Below are positions 32,395-43,095 of a DNA stretch of 64,000 nucleotides, in pieces. Position numbers and translations under genes: made by a program. The stretch lies in contig NZ_JANCNS010000003.1 in assembly GCF_022570735.2 (NCBI RefSeq), forward strand, positions 248,001 through 312,000, written 5' to 3'. The notes under the pieces are model-generated. The model was not told the DNA's origin. It made no database searches and saw only the letters and a program-made list of their open reading frames with translations. The stretch is from Christiangramia oceanisediminis (GTDB lineage Bacteria; Bacteroidota; Bacteroidia; Flavobacteriales; Flavobacteriaceae). Position 1 is the first letter of the stretch, and each line of letters begins with the position of its first letter.

Positions 32395-34298
32395 ATGAAA
32401 AATACCATTTACCTGCTATTTTTCCTTTCGGCATTTGTTTTTGCACAAAATAACCAGGATCCAAAGGAATACAGCATTGAGCAATTTTATGAAAATACCC
32501 GTATTGGCGGCGGAAGATTTTCTCCTGATGAGTCTAAATTGTTGATCAGCAGCGACGAATCAGGGATATTCAACCTTTACGAGATCGATATTTCCACGGG
32601 CGAGAAGAAGGCCATCTCCAGTTCAGAAAACGAATCCTACTTTGCTGTAGATTATGTTCCGGGTACTCAGGATATTCTATATTCGGCTGATAAAGGCGGC
32701 AACGAGATCAATCATCTTTACCTGCTTAAGCCTGATGGAAGTTCTAAAGACCTGACCCCGGGAGAAAATGAAAAAGCTGAATTCGCCGGCTGGAGTGAAG
32801 ACAGGGAGTTTATGTACTACCTGTCTAACAAAAGAAATCCGCAGTTCTTTGACCTTTACCAGATGAAGATTGGAACCTGGGAGCCAGAAATGCTATATGA
32901 AAATACCGAAGGCTATTCGGTTTCTATATCTCGGATTCGGGAAAATACCTGGCGCTTTCCAAACCCATCACAACCAGTGAGAACCAGTTGTTTCTCCTGA
33001 ATATGAAAACCGCCGAAATGACCGAGATATCTAAACCCGGATATAATTACAGCGCGGCAGGATTCAATAATGAAGAAACCGAAATGTATTACACCACCAA
33101 CCAGGGCGGTGAGTTCTCCAGGCTTATGTCGTTCGACCTGGACAGCAAAACTTCAGAAGTTCTTTATAAAACCAACTGGGATGTGATGTACAGTAACCTC
33201 AGCGAAAATGATACCTACCGGGTAATCGGGATCAACGAGGATGGCGCCACCAAACTCGTAATGTGGAAAAATGAGACCCAGCAACCCATGGAACTGCCGG
33301 ATATTAAAGATGGAAATATCGTTTCAGCAGGCTTTTCAGAAAGCGAGGATCTTTTAAGGTTAACCGTGGGAACCTCCAAAACCCCGAATAACATCTATGT
33401 CTACAATCTTAAAACAAAGGAGCTTAAAAAATTAACCAGTACCCTGAATCCCGAGATCGATCCGGACGACCTGGTTTCGGCTGAAGTTGTGAGGTATAAA
33501 TCCTTTGACGGACTAGAAATTCCAGCCATATACTATAAACCCCTGAACGCAACCGCAAGTAATAAAAAACCAGCGCTCGTATGGGTTCATGGAGGCCCTG
33601 GCGGACAGTCGAGGGTTGGATACTCAGCCCTGATCCAGTACCTGGTTAATCATGGCTATGCCGTCCTTGCAGTGAATAACCGCGGAAGCAGTGGCTACGG
33701 AGCCAGTTTCTATAAAATGGACGACAGGAATCATGGAGAGAAGGATCTGCAGGATGTGATCTACGGCAAAAAATGGCTGGCTTCCCAGGATTATATCAAT
33801 AAAGACCAGATTGGGGTAATTGGCGGAAGTTACGGTGGCTATATGACCATGGCCGCAATGACCTTCGCACCCGATGAATTTGAAGTAGGCGTGAACATTT
33901 TTGGGGTTACCAACTGGCTGCGCACCTTAAGATCCATTCCTCCTTACTGGGAATCCTTTAAGAATGCGCTTTATGAAGAACTTGGAGATCCCAACACCCA
34001 GGATTCGATCAGGCTTAAAAAGATCTCACCGCTGTTCCATGCCGAAAATGTGAAAAACCCGATCATGGTTTTACAGGGGGCAAATGATCCCAGGGTCCTC
34101 CAGGTAGAATCTGATGAGATCGTGGAAGCTGTAAGACAGAATGATGTTCCGGTTGAATATATGGTCTTCGCAGATGAAGGTCACGGTTTTATTAAAAAGG
34201 AAAACGAGATCAAAGGTTACAGGCAGATCAGGCTTTTCCTGGACAAGTATCTCAAAAAAGAACAGGTTAATCTTCCAGACACTGGTTTGAAGGATTAA
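32395..34298 (+). pseudogene. S9-family peptidase disrupted by a frameshift
   Basis: One S9 prolyl-oligopeptidase-like gene split in two frames. The first part (32395-33000) encodes the signal ('FLSAFVFAQ') and the start of a beta-propeller ('GGRFSPDESKLLISSDESG'). Its in-family sequence stops at 'TEGYSVS', after which the frame reads unrelated residues to a TGA. From about 32925 the next frame continues the family ('ISDSGKYLALSKP', 'NQLFLLNMKTAEM') to 34298, with an intact triad: Ser 'GGSYGGYMTMAA', Asp 'QGANDPRVLQ', His 'DEGHGFIKKEN'. Adding one base near 32923-32930 would restore a ~634-residue protein. No slippery heptamer is seen, so a true mutation or a sequencing error is more likely than programmed frameshifting. 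Confidence 0.85.
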
Positions 34299-34315
34299 AT
34301 TAGTATACTTGCCAT

Positions 34316-34345
34316 ATGAAACAGGTAATATTCTATAGTTATTGA
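34316..34345 (+). CDS. Possible 9-codon leader peptide before the MFS gene
   Basis: ATG at 34316 encodes MKQVIFYSY and ends at TGA 34343-34345, which overlaps the TTG start (34342-34344) of the transporter. The leader is embedded in the left arm and loop of the inverted repeat. It could provide translational coupling or attenuation. Without expression data it may be fortuitous. Confidence 0.35.
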   Translation: MKQVIFYSY

Positions 34346-34371
34346 AAGCAACTCGTAGAATATTACCTGTT
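34320..34371. repeat. Perfect 16-bp inverted repeat over the MFS start
   Basis: Arms AACAGGTAATATTCTA (34320-34335) and its exact reverse complement TAGAATATTACCTGTT (34356-34371) flank a 20-nt loop that contains the TTG start at 34342. The right arm is inside codons 5-10 of the transporter. No T-run follows, so it is not a terminator. Confidence 0.9.
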
Positions 34372-35520
34372 ATCGTTATTGCTCAATTCTTTTGTACCTC
34401 GCTCTGGTTTGCCGGAAATGGGGTAATGAGCGATCTTTTGATCAATTTTAGCCTGGCGCCTGAAGCACTTGGCCACCTAACTTCCGCCGTACAATTAGGT
34501 TTTATTTGCGGAACCCTGATCTTTGCTTTCCTAACCATTTCAGACCGCTTCTCCCCTTCCAGAGTTTTCTTCTTTTGTGCACTGGCCGGAGCAATTTTCA
34601 ACCTTGGAATTCTATTTGAGAATAACAGTTTATCAAGCCTTATCGTTTTTCGATTTTTAACCGGTCTTTCGCTCGCAGGAATATACCCGGTTGGAATGAA
34701 GATCGCTGCCGACTATTTCGACAAAGGCCTGGGTAAGTCACTGGGCTACCTGGTAGGAGCTTTGGTGGTTGGCACAGCTCTTCCACATCTTTTAAAAGCA
34801 GTTTCAGGCAGTATACAGCTGGATTGGCGATGGGTGATCGGTTTTACTTCGGTACTCGCCATTGCAGGAGGATTAATGATCCTCCTCTTTGTACCTGACG
34901 GCCCCTTTAGAACCAGAAAGCAAAAACCCGATCTGGGATTGGTCTTTAAGGTTTTCAGGCATAAAGAATTCCGTGCTGCTGCCTTTGGTTATTTCGGGCA
35001 TATGTGGGAATTATATAGCTTCTGGGCCTTTGTTCCGGTTCTCCTCGCCTATTTCAAACTGAATAATCCTGAAGTTCAATTCAGCATTTCTTTTCTTTCC
35101 TTCTGGATCATAGGCCTGGGCGGAGTTGCCTGCGTGATTGGCGGTTATCTTTCGGAAAGATTCGGCACTAAAAACATAGCTGGCCTGGCACTTTTAAGTT
35201 CCGGATTTTGCTGCCTGATCTCGCCGTGGATCCTCGCCGGTAACTCCTTCCTGCTTATTGTGATCTTTTTGATCTTCTGGGGTCTTGTTGTAGTTGCCGA
35301 TTCGCCTCTCTTTTCTAGTCTGGTAGCCAGTAATACATCACCTTCCTCCCGTGGAACTGCGCTAACCATTGTTAATTGTATTGGTTTCAGCATTACCATC
35401 ATCAGCATTCAGCTTGTCAATTACCTGGCCAACCTGGTAAAACCTGAATACCTGATGATCTTCCTGGCTATTGGTCCGGTTTTGGGCTTAACAGGCCTTT
35501 TCAGCAAAAAGCTGAATTAA
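34342..35520 (+). CDS. Major facilitator superfamily transporter
   Basis: Twelve-helix inner-membrane carrier of 392 residues. Helix 1 is 'LPVIVIAQFFCTSLWFAGNG'; the loop after helix 2 has the family region 'ISDRFSPSRVFFFC', and 'GFTSVLAIAGGLMILLFVPD' and 'GLGGVACVIGGYLSERFGTK' mark later family positions. The N-terminus resembles nitrate/cyanate-type MFS proteins but the substrate is unknown. The start is TTG; the only upstream ATG (34316) runs into a stop. The start codon sits in the loop of a perfect 16-bp hairpin, which suggests translational control. Confidence 0.9.
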   Translation: MKATRRILPVIVIAQFFCTSLWFAGNGVMSDLLINFSLAPEALGHLTSAVQLGFICGTLIFAFLTISDRFSPSRVFFFCALAGAIFNLGILFENNSLSSLIVFRFLTGLSLAGIYPVGMKIAADYFDKGLGKSLGYLVGALVVGTALPHLLKAVSGSIQLDWRWVIGFTSVLAIAGGLMILLFVPDGPFRTRKQKPDLGLVFKVFRHKEFRAAAFGYFGHMWELYSFWAFVPVLLAYFKLNNPEVQFSISFLSFWIIGLGGVACVIGGYLSERFGTKNIAGLALLSSGFCCLISPWILAGNSFLLIVIFLIFWGLVVVADSPLFSSLVASNTSPSSRGTALTIVNCIGFSITIISIQLVNYLANLVKPEYLMIFLAIGPVLGLTGLFSKKLN

Positions 35521-35589
35521 TAGCTTCCGGATCCCGTTTTTAAAAATCAAAAAACTAATTTTAAATTCAGTAGACCTAATTTTTCAATT

Positions 35590-36045
35590 ATGAAGATCGA
35601 AGCCAATTCCCCAGAAAAATATATCAGCAAAGTTCCAGAGGAAAGGATAGCTGCGATGAGTAAACTTAGGTCGGTGATCAGGGAGAACTTACCTGTAGGC
35701 TATGAGGAAACCATGAGTTACGGGATGATTGGATATGTAGTGCCGCATTCGATCTATCCTGATGGATACCACTGCGACCCAGAACTTCCACTACCCTTTA
35801 TGAACCTTGCCTCTCAGAAAAACTATATCGCTCTTTATCATTCAGGTGTTTATGCCAATAAGGAATTAAGTGAATGGTTCATCGGTCAATATAAAACCCA
35901 AATAGGCCGTAAACCAGATATGGGAAAAAGCTGCATTCGTTTTAAAAAACCTGAAGAAATACCCTTCGTAATAATTGGCGAATTGGTTTCTAAAATGAAT
36001 GTCCAGCAGTGGATTGATCTTTATGAGAAGGCAATAAAAAAGTAG
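35590..36045 (+). CDS. DUF1801 (YdhG/CyaY-like) protein
   Basis: A cytosolic 151-residue protein with the DUF1801 pattern: 'PEERIAAMSKLRSVIRENLP', 'YEETMSYGMIGYVVPHSIYP' and 'KNYIALYHSGVY', then 'PDMGKSCIRFKKPEEIPF'. The fold is frataxin-like; some relatives are called iron chaperones, without firm evidence. No operon partner is apparent. Confidence 0.87.
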   Translation: MKIEANSPEKYISKVPEERIAAMSKLRSVIRENLPVGYEETMSYGMIGYVVPHSIYPDGYHCDPELPLPFMNLASQKNYIALYHSGVYANKELSEWFIGQYKTQIGRKPDMGKSCIRFKKPEEIPFVIIGELVSKMNVQQWIDLYEKAIKK

Positions 36046-36112
36046 GCTAATCATTTCATTTATAGATTTCAGGCAATTTTGACTATTTTAGGGATGAACT
36101 AAAAAGTCTATT

Positions 36113-37549
36113 ATGAATAAATTTTTACTCCCTCTGTGCCTGTTTTTCGCCTTCAGCCTGCAGGCCCAGAAAGAGATTCCGGCCAATAAAAAGGAATTGA
36201 TACAATCTATTGAATCACGAGAAGATGAGCTTATCGCATTAAGCGACAAGATCTGGGCACTTGCCGAAACAGCTTTTGAAGAAAATGAGTCTGCTAAATT
36301 ACTCGCAGATTATGCCGAAAAAGAAGGTTTTAGCGTGGAACGCGGCGTAGCTGGTATGCCAACCGCTTTTGTAGCCACATATGGCAGCGGCTCGCCTGTA
36401 ATTAGTGTACTTGGAGAATTCGATGCGCTACCGGGGATTTCCCAGAAAGCTCAGCCAACCAAGGAACCACTCGATGAAGGTAAAGCCGGTCATGGTTGTG
36501 GTCATAACCTTTTTGGTGTTGGAAGCCTTGCAGCCGCTATTGCCATCAAAGACCAGATAGAAAGTGGAGATATCAAGGGAACGGTAAAATTCTTCGGAAC
36601 ACCAAGTGAAGAAAAGTACTTTGGCAAGATCTGGATGGTAGATGCCGGACTTTGGGACGATGTGGATGTGAACATCAGCTGGCATCCTGCTGCTAAAACC
36701 GAAGCCGATGTTCAAAGCTCCCTGGCGCTGGTAGATTTTAAAGTGGAATTCTTCGGACAGGCGGCTCACGCTTCTGCCGATCCATGGAATGGAAGAAGCG
36801 CCTCAGATGCGCTTGAACTATATACCACCGGGGTGAATTATTACCGTGAACACGTAAAACCAACAGTTCGGATGCATTATCATATTCAGGATGGCGGACA
36901 GGTGGTGAACGTGGTACCCGATTATTCATTATTGTGGATGCGGGTTCGCGATACCAAAAGAGATGGTTTGATGCCTGTTTTCGAACACGCCAAAAAAATG
37001 GCGGAAGGCGCGGCCATCATGGCCAATGTGGATTATAAGGTTTCCCTGATCTCCGGAATTTATGAAACTCTGGTTAATCGCGAAGGTGGAAAGATCATGC
37101 AGAATAACCTCGAATTACTCGGCCCAATTGAATACAGCCAGGAAGAGATCGATTTCGGAAAAAGCATTCAGAAAGAAACAGGAAAGGAACTGGTTGGAAT
37201 GGATTCAGAGATCAAACCTCTGGAAGAAACCAAAGAACACCCGGGCGGTGGTTCAACCGATGTGGGCGATGTAAGCTGGAATGTACCCAACATCAACCTA
37301 AGTGTGACCACTGCGCCTAAAGATACCCCATGGCATTCCTGGGCCGTTGTCGCCTGTGGGGGAATGAGCATTGGGCATAAAGGAATGATCTACGCAGGCA
37401 AGGCTATGAGCATGACCATGCTGGACCTGTTTGAAAATCCTGAACTAGTTGAAAAAGTGAAAAAAGAATACCAGGAACGAAAGGGTGATGCTACCTATGA
37501 AGCCATCATCCCAGACGGACCTCCACCTATTCCAGATACTGCCAAATAA
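36113..37549 (+). CDS. Exported M20 amidohydrolase (AbgB-like)
   Basis: Zinc-dependent amidohydrolase of 478 residues with signal 'MNKFLLPLCLFFAFSLQAQ'. Metal ligands appear in 'GEFDALPG', 'GHGCGHNLFGVGSLAAA', 'FGTPSEEKYFGK' and, near the C-terminus, 'TAPKDTPWHSWAVVACG'. The dimerisation domain includes 'FFGQAAHASADPWNGRSASD'. The whole resembles p-aminobenzoyl-glutamate hydrolase subunit B. Export to the periplasm is unusual compared with E. coli AbgB and suggests use of external N-acyl amino acids. A terminator follows at 37589. Confidence 0.92.
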   Translation: MNKFLLPLCLFFAFSLQAQKEIPANKKELIQSIESREDELIALSDKIWALAETAFEENESAKLLADYAEKEGFSVERGVAGMPTAFVATYGSGSPVISVLGEFDALPGISQKAQPTKEPLDEGKAGHGCGHNLFGVGSLAAAIAIKDQIESGDIKGTVKFFGTPSEEKYFGKIWMVDAGLWDDVDVNISWHPAAKTEADVQSSLALVDFKVEFFGQAAHASADPWNGRSASDALELYTTGVNYYREHVKPTVRMHYHIQDGGQVVNVVPDYSLLWMRVRDTKRDGLMPVFEHAKKMAEGAAIMANVDYKVSLISGIYETLVNREGGKIMQNNLELLGPIEYSQEEIDFGKSIQKETGKELVGMDSEIKPLEETKEHPGGGSTDVGDVSWNVPNINLSVTTAPKDTPWHSWAVVACGGMSIGHKGMIYAGKAMSMTMLDLFENPELVEKVKKEYQERKGDATYEAIIPDGPPPIPDTAK

Positions 37550-37588
37550 TCTGGAAAAAATCATTCTCCAGTATTGATTTTCAGTAAA

Positions 37589-37622
37589 AAAATGCCCGGA
37601 TTTCTCGAATTCCGGGCATTTT
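37589..37622 (+). terminator. Rho-independent terminator after the M20 gene
   Basis: Stem AAAATGCCCGGA / TCCGGGCATTTT (12 bp, arms 37589-37600 and 37611-37622) with a 10-nt loop, 40 bp after the stop codon. It could work on both strands. Confidence 0.85.
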
Positions 37623-37745
37623 AGTTAATGTCTCCAGGCTTAAATGTTAAGTTTTTCTTAAGATACCTGATTTATTTCCTAAAGCTTTGGATTTGGGTAT
37701 CCAGACCAATAGCTTGGGCGCTTCAAAAAATTGAAAACACATACT

Positions 37746-38213
37746 ATGAAATTAACGAAATTATTTAGCAGTTTACTTTTTGTTCTTGCAATTGGTAACC
37801 TTAGCATGAACGCTCAAAATCAGCCAATGCCTCAACAGGAAAAGATAGAGGTTAGCGATTCTGAATTGAGCGAATTCGCTCAGGTTTTTCAGCAAATAAG
37901 AATGGTAAATCAGGAGGCGCAGCAGGAGATGATCGCTGTGGTTCAGGAGGAAGAATTTGAATTGAAGAGATTCAATGAAATCCACCAGGCGAAAATGAAT
38001 CCTCAGCAAGAGATCGAAACAACCGAAGCAGAGGATAAAAAATACAAGGTTGTGGTTGATGAGCTTCAAACCATTCAGCCAAAATATCAGGAAAAGATCG
38101 AAACTGTGATTTCAGATAGCGATCTAAGCATGGAGAGATATCAACAGCTTGCAATGGCTCTAAGAAGCGACCAGTCTTTACAACAAAGACTTCAGGAAAT
38201 GATGAAAAGCTAA
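37746..38213 (+). CDS. Exported DUF4168 helical protein
   Basis: A 155-residue exported protein from the ATG at 37746 (signal ends 'LSMNAQ'; an in-frame TTG at 37731 is rejected). The mature part is a Gln/Glu-rich helical bundle with two similar halves: 'VSDSELSEFAQVFQQIRMVN' and 'ISDSDLSMERYQQLAMALRS'. This is the DUF4168 pattern of periplasmic proteins of unknown function. The halves suggest internal duplication. A terminator follows at 38237. Confidence 0.87.
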   Translation: MKLTKLFSSLLFVLAIGNLSMNAQNQPMPQQEKIEVSDSELSEFAQVFQQIRMVNQEAQQEMIAVVQEEEFELKRFNEIHQAKMNPQQEIETTEAEDKKYKVVVDELQTIQPKYQEKIETVISDSDLSMERYQQLAMALRSDQSLQQRLQEMMKS

Positions 38214-38236
38214 GCTTTCATCACAGATGATAATTA

Positions 38237-38269
38237 AAAAGCAGGTCAATGGCCTGCTTTTCTTTTTTT
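38237..38269 (+). terminator. Rho-independent terminator after the DUF4168 gene
   Basis: Stem AAAAGCAGG / CCTGCTTTT (arms 38237-38245 and 38253-38261) with a 7-nt loop, followed by CTTTTTTT. Confidence 0.88.
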
Positions 38270-38354
38270 AAGAAATTAAATTTTAAGTCTATTTTAAAAT
38301 TCGTGTCTTTCTGAGGCACCAATTTTGTTGTAATTTGGAAAAGATAAAAGAACG

Positions 38355-39014
38355 ATGACGGTGCTAGCTAAAAAATCATTATTTCTAATTGTATTCATTA
38401 CGAGTACGCTTACCTGTTATCCCCAGTCTAAACTCATGCAACAAAAAGACAGTCTTGAATTAAATAACAAGATCGTACCAGACGAGATTTGGAGAGAGGC
38501 CTATATCGCCTTTTCCCATTATCCCGAGTTAAAGGATACTCCTATTGAGATCAGGTTCAAACGAAATATCAAGAAATCCTTTATGCAGGCACAGCCGAAA
38601 GTTTCGAGCCTGCTTAAGAATAAAAAAGATCGCAGTTATATAATCTATATTAATAAGGAGTTCAATATTGAGGGCCAGGAATTCGACCTGAGCATGGTTC
38701 CTTCAGAAGTACTTATAGGCTGGCTGGGACATGAAATGGGGCATATCATGGATTACCAGGATCGATCTTCCATAGACCTGGTCTGGTTCGGAATTAAATA
38801 TTTCACTTCCAAAAATTATATCAGGGAAGCTGAACGTGCAGCTGACACCTATGCTGTAAACCATGGCCTGGGAGAGCAGATCATTGCGACCAAGAACTTC
38901 ATATTGAATCATTCGCAACTCTCTGATGTTTACAAAGATCGTATTGCAGATCTATATCTATCTCCAGATGAGATCATGGTTTTGATTGACGAAATTCATG
39001 AAGAAATAGATTAA
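38355..39014 (+). CDS. Small exported gluzincin-type metallopeptidase
   Basis: A 219-residue protein with an N-terminal signal ('LFLIVFITSTLTCYPQ'). The zinc motif H-E-x-x-H is 'GWLGHEMGHIMDY' (His126, Glu127, His130), and a downstream 'REAERAADTYAVNHG' supplies the third ligand (Glu160) and the gluzincin Asp164. The core is shorter than in M48 or M13 peptidases and lacks extra membrane helices; I do not recognise a named family. 'FNIEGQEFDLSMVPSEVLIG' precedes the motif. It converges with the GH3 gene, 6 bp apart. Substrate is unknown. Confidence 0.8.
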   Translation: MTVLAKKSLFLIVFITSTLTCYPQSKLMQQKDSLELNNKIVPDEIWREAYIAFSHYPELKDTPIEIRFKRNIKKSFMQAQPKVSSLLKNKKDRSYIIYINKEFNIEGQEFDLSMVPSEVLIGWLGHEMGHIMDYQDRSSIDLVWFGIKYFTSKNYIREAERAADTYAVNHGLGEQIIATKNFILNHSQLSDVYKDRIADLYLSPDEIMVLIDEIHEEID

Positions 39015-39020
39015 TGCATT

Positions 39021-40550
39021 CTATTTCTGATCCTGAACGAATTGTTCCCACTCATTGAATTTTTCCTCGTTCATCACTTTTTCCATTTTAACCTGGCCGC
39101 CTTTTTTCTTATTGGCTGCATTCCAGTCATGGAACATATCTGGTGAAACAAGTTTTACCTTTACACCTTTTAAAGCTTTAGACCGGGCAACCTTATAATT
39201 CTTATTCGCCTCCTTCAATGCATGATCCAGGGCCTCAGATAATTCCTCAGCATCTGCATTATCTTCAGTAGCCAGGTACCAGTAATGATAATATTCACCA
39301 TCCTCACCCCTTTTGGCGGCCACCACAAATTCGGGAATACTGATATCAAATTTATCTTCCAGGCTTTTTATTGCGTCGTTCATTTTGTTGACCGAAAGCT
39401 GGGATCCTACAACGTTCAGGAAAAATTTTGTCCTTCCCGTGATCCTGATCTCATATTTTTCCTTGTTAGTAAATTTAATGGTATCACCTATGATATATCT
39501 CCAGGCACCGCTAACCGTGGAAATAAGCAAAACATATTCTTCTTCCTTCCGGGTCTCTTCTAGCGGAATTGCAGGCGCATCTTTGGTTAATGAACCATCC
39601 TCATTGATATATTCTGGTTTAAAAGGAACGAATTCGAAATAAACACCACCATCCAGTATAAGTTTCATGGAGTTGGTTCCTGGACGATCCTGCAAAGCCA
39701 GGAAACCTTCTGAAGCCAGGTAGGTATCGATCACCTGAATGGGCTTTCCAAGCAATTTATTGAAGCTCTTTTCATAAGGTTCAAAGGCAACACCTCCCGA
39801 AGTGTACACCTGCAAATTTGGCCATATTTCATGAATGTGATTGAGATCATGATATTCGATCACTTTTTTCAACATCAATTCCATCCAGGAAGGAATACCA
39901 CTCAAGGCTCCAATATCCCAGTTTTTTGCATTCTCTGCGATCTTCTGAACCCGATCGTCCCATTCATCGATTTTAGCGATCTCTTCTCCAGGCTTATAAT
40001 AGCTGCGAAACCAGAACGGAATATTGCTGGCGCTAATCCCACTTATCTCTCCTTCCTGGTGATCGCCCTGCTTTTGAAGATCGGTGGAACTTCCCAACAT
40101 CATGATTTCCTTTTCAAAAAAATCTGGTGGAAGATCAAAATTACTAAGGGCGCTCACCTGTTTGATCCCGGCTTTTCTAATGGCTTCCAGCATATCATCA
40201 CTCACAGGAATTCGTTTACTGGTTTTGCCAGTCGTCCCCGAGCTTATGGCAAAGTAAGGAGGTCTTCCAGGCCAGGTCACATTTTTAGCTCCATCATCAT
40301 GATATTTATGCCACCATTCCTTATCGATCTTATGATAATCAAAATAAGGCACTGTGCTGGCAAATTCCTTTTTGATATTATCAGAATTTAAAATACGCTC
40401 AAAATCGTAATGCCTGCCAAATTCGGTATCCTTGGCTTTTTTAAGAAGATTTCTAAGAACTTCTTCCTGGTCCTTTAAAGCATCACCTTCTGGAGTAAGG
40501 TTTTCCTTGATTTCGATAAGACTTTTTATGATAGATCCGAATAGTGCCAT
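39021..40550 (-). CDS. GH3-family adenylating protein
   Basis: A 509-residue protein from the ATG at 40550. It matches the GH3 acyl-acid-amido synthetase family of the firefly-luciferase (ANL) superfamily: phosphate-binding 'FAISSGTTGKTSKRIPV', 'GVAFEPYEKSFNKLLG', 'DTYLASEGFLALQD' and the acyl-adenylate Asp region 'YIIGDTIKFTN'. Plant relatives join hormones to amino acids; bacterial members are uncharacterised, so an acid-plus-amine ligase is the best general call. An upstream in-frame TTG at 40613 is unlikely because homologues begin 'MALFGSIIKS'. Confidence 0.9.
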   Translation of the reverse strand: MALFGSIIKSLIEIKENLTPEGDALKDQEEVLRNLLKKAKDTEFGRHYDFERILNSDNIKKEFASTVPYFDYHKIDKEWWHKYHDDGAKNVTWPGRPPYFAISSGTTGKTSKRIPVSDDMLEAIRKAGIKQVSALSNFDLPPDFFEKEIMMLGSSTDLQKQGDHQEGEISGISASNIPFWFRSYYKPGEEIAKIDEWDDRVQKIAENAKNWDIGALSGIPSWMELMLKKVIEYHDLNHIHEIWPNLQVYTSGGVAFEPYEKSFNKLLGKPIQVIDTYLASEGFLALQDRPGTNSMKLILDGGVYFEFVPFKPEYINEDGSLTKDAPAIPLEETRKEEEYVLLISTVSGAWRYIIGDTIKFTNKEKYEIRITGRTKFFLNVVGSQLSVNKMNDAIKSLEDKFDISIPEFVVAAKRGEDGEYYHYWYLATEDNADAEELSEALDHALKEANKNYKVARSKALKGVKVKLVSPDMFHDWNAANKKKGGQVKMEKVMNEEKFNEWEQFVQDQK

Positions 40551-40679
40551 TTGAAACTTGATTTTAAGCCTTAAAACTAAAAATAGCCTAACAGTTCCCC
40601 TAAAGATTACCAAATATTTAACTCGCCAGGGAGGTTATATCATGTTGCGGTAATTAACTTAGTAATAAGGCCCTTCGTT

Positions 40680-41060
40680 ATGAGAAACATATATATAGTA
40701 GACGACGAAACCATATCGAACTTTATAACCTGCAAGCTGCTTGAACTTGAGGGTTTAAAAAACTGTGTTACCGAATTCACTCAACCCCAGAAAGCCCTTG
40801 AAATCATATCAAAAGACAGGGATGACCCACTGATATTTCTCGATCTCAATATGCCTAAAATGAATGGGTTTGAATTCATAGAGAAATTAAAAAAAGAAAA
40901 TAATTCGTTCAAAGTAATCTTACTTACCTCCAGCAATAGTAAATTTGACCTGGAAAAATCTGAGAAATATCCTTCAATAATCAGGTATCTTACCAAACCA
41001 TTGACCAGGGAAAAATTTTCGGAGCTCTCAGATTTCTTAAAAAAACACTGCCAGCCTTGA
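40680..41060 (+). CDS. Single-domain response regulator (CheY-like)
   Basis: A 126-residue receiver with all key residues: Asp8-Asp9 in 'YIVDDET', phospho-acceptor Asp55 in 'IFLDLNMPKMNGFEF', Thr in 'VILLTSSNS' and Lys in 'RYLTKPLTREKF'. No output domain and no neighbouring histidine kinase. It overlaps the following DUF3820 gene, hinting at joint expression. Orphan receivers of this type usually serve phosphorelays or bind partners directly. Confidence 0.92.
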   Translation: MRNIYIVDDETISNFITCKLLELEGLKNCVTEFTQPQKALEIISKDRDDPLIFLDLNMPKMNGFEFIEKLKKENNSFKVILLTSSNSKFDLEKSEKYPSIIRYLTKPLTREKFSELSDFLKKHCQP

Positions 41061-41293
41061 ATTTAACCGATTCTAAAAAGCTTATCGAGCTCGCCTACGC
41101 TAAGATGCACTTTGGCAAATACAAAGGTTATTATCTCTCTGATATCCCGGAACCTTATTATGTATGGTTTCGGCAAAAGGGTTTCCCACAAGGCAAGCTG
41201 GGAGACCAGATGCAGGAGGTTTTTGAACTTAAGATAAACAGCCTTGAGCAGCTGCTTAGAGAGATCAGGAAACGTTATCCAAGACCACGGTAG
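41057..41293 (+). CDS. DUF3820 (putative quorum-sensing-regulated) protein
   Basis: A 78-residue basic protein with the DUF3820 core 'MHFGKYKGYYLSDIPEPYYV' and 'WFRQKGFPQGKLGDQMQEVF', followed by a helix 'LEQLLREIRKRYPRPR'. The proposed start is a TTG that overlaps the receiver gene's stop (TTGA), which keeps the helix before the core; the internal ATG at 41105 would begin exactly at the core. A nucleic-acid role is suggested by similarity to exonuclease-X C-terminal domains, but this is inference. Confidence 0.8.
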   Translation: MNLTDSKKLIELAYAKMHFGKYKGYYLSDIPEPYYVWFRQKGFPQGKLGDQMQEVFELKINSLEQLLREIRKRYPRPR

Positions 41294-41403
41294 GTCAAAA
41301 TAAAAGTTCTTAAAAAGCTCTTAATATTAGCTTTCCAAATTAACCGCTTTTTCTATTCTTCTTTGTAATTTAGCGCCCTGAATAAAACAACACAACAAAC
41401 TAG

Positions 41404-43050
<1,647 letters not shown>

Positions 43051-43095
43051 AATTGGTCGCAATTTTGACCAGGGAGGAATAAGCAAATACGAATA

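Noticed and set aside
32910-32940. Programmed -1 frameshift in the S9 peptidase
   Set aside because: No X-XXY-YYZ slippery heptamer or downstream stem was seen; mutation or sequence error is simpler.
32988-33000. TTG at 32988 as a separate start for the C-terminal S9 half
   Set aside because: It is in the middle of a propeller blade, with family sequence continuing upstream in the same frame; there is no signal peptide.
39831-40391. 186-codon open frame antisense to the GH3 gene
   Set aside because: The GH3 protein is well conserved on the other strand; this frame has no recognisable features.
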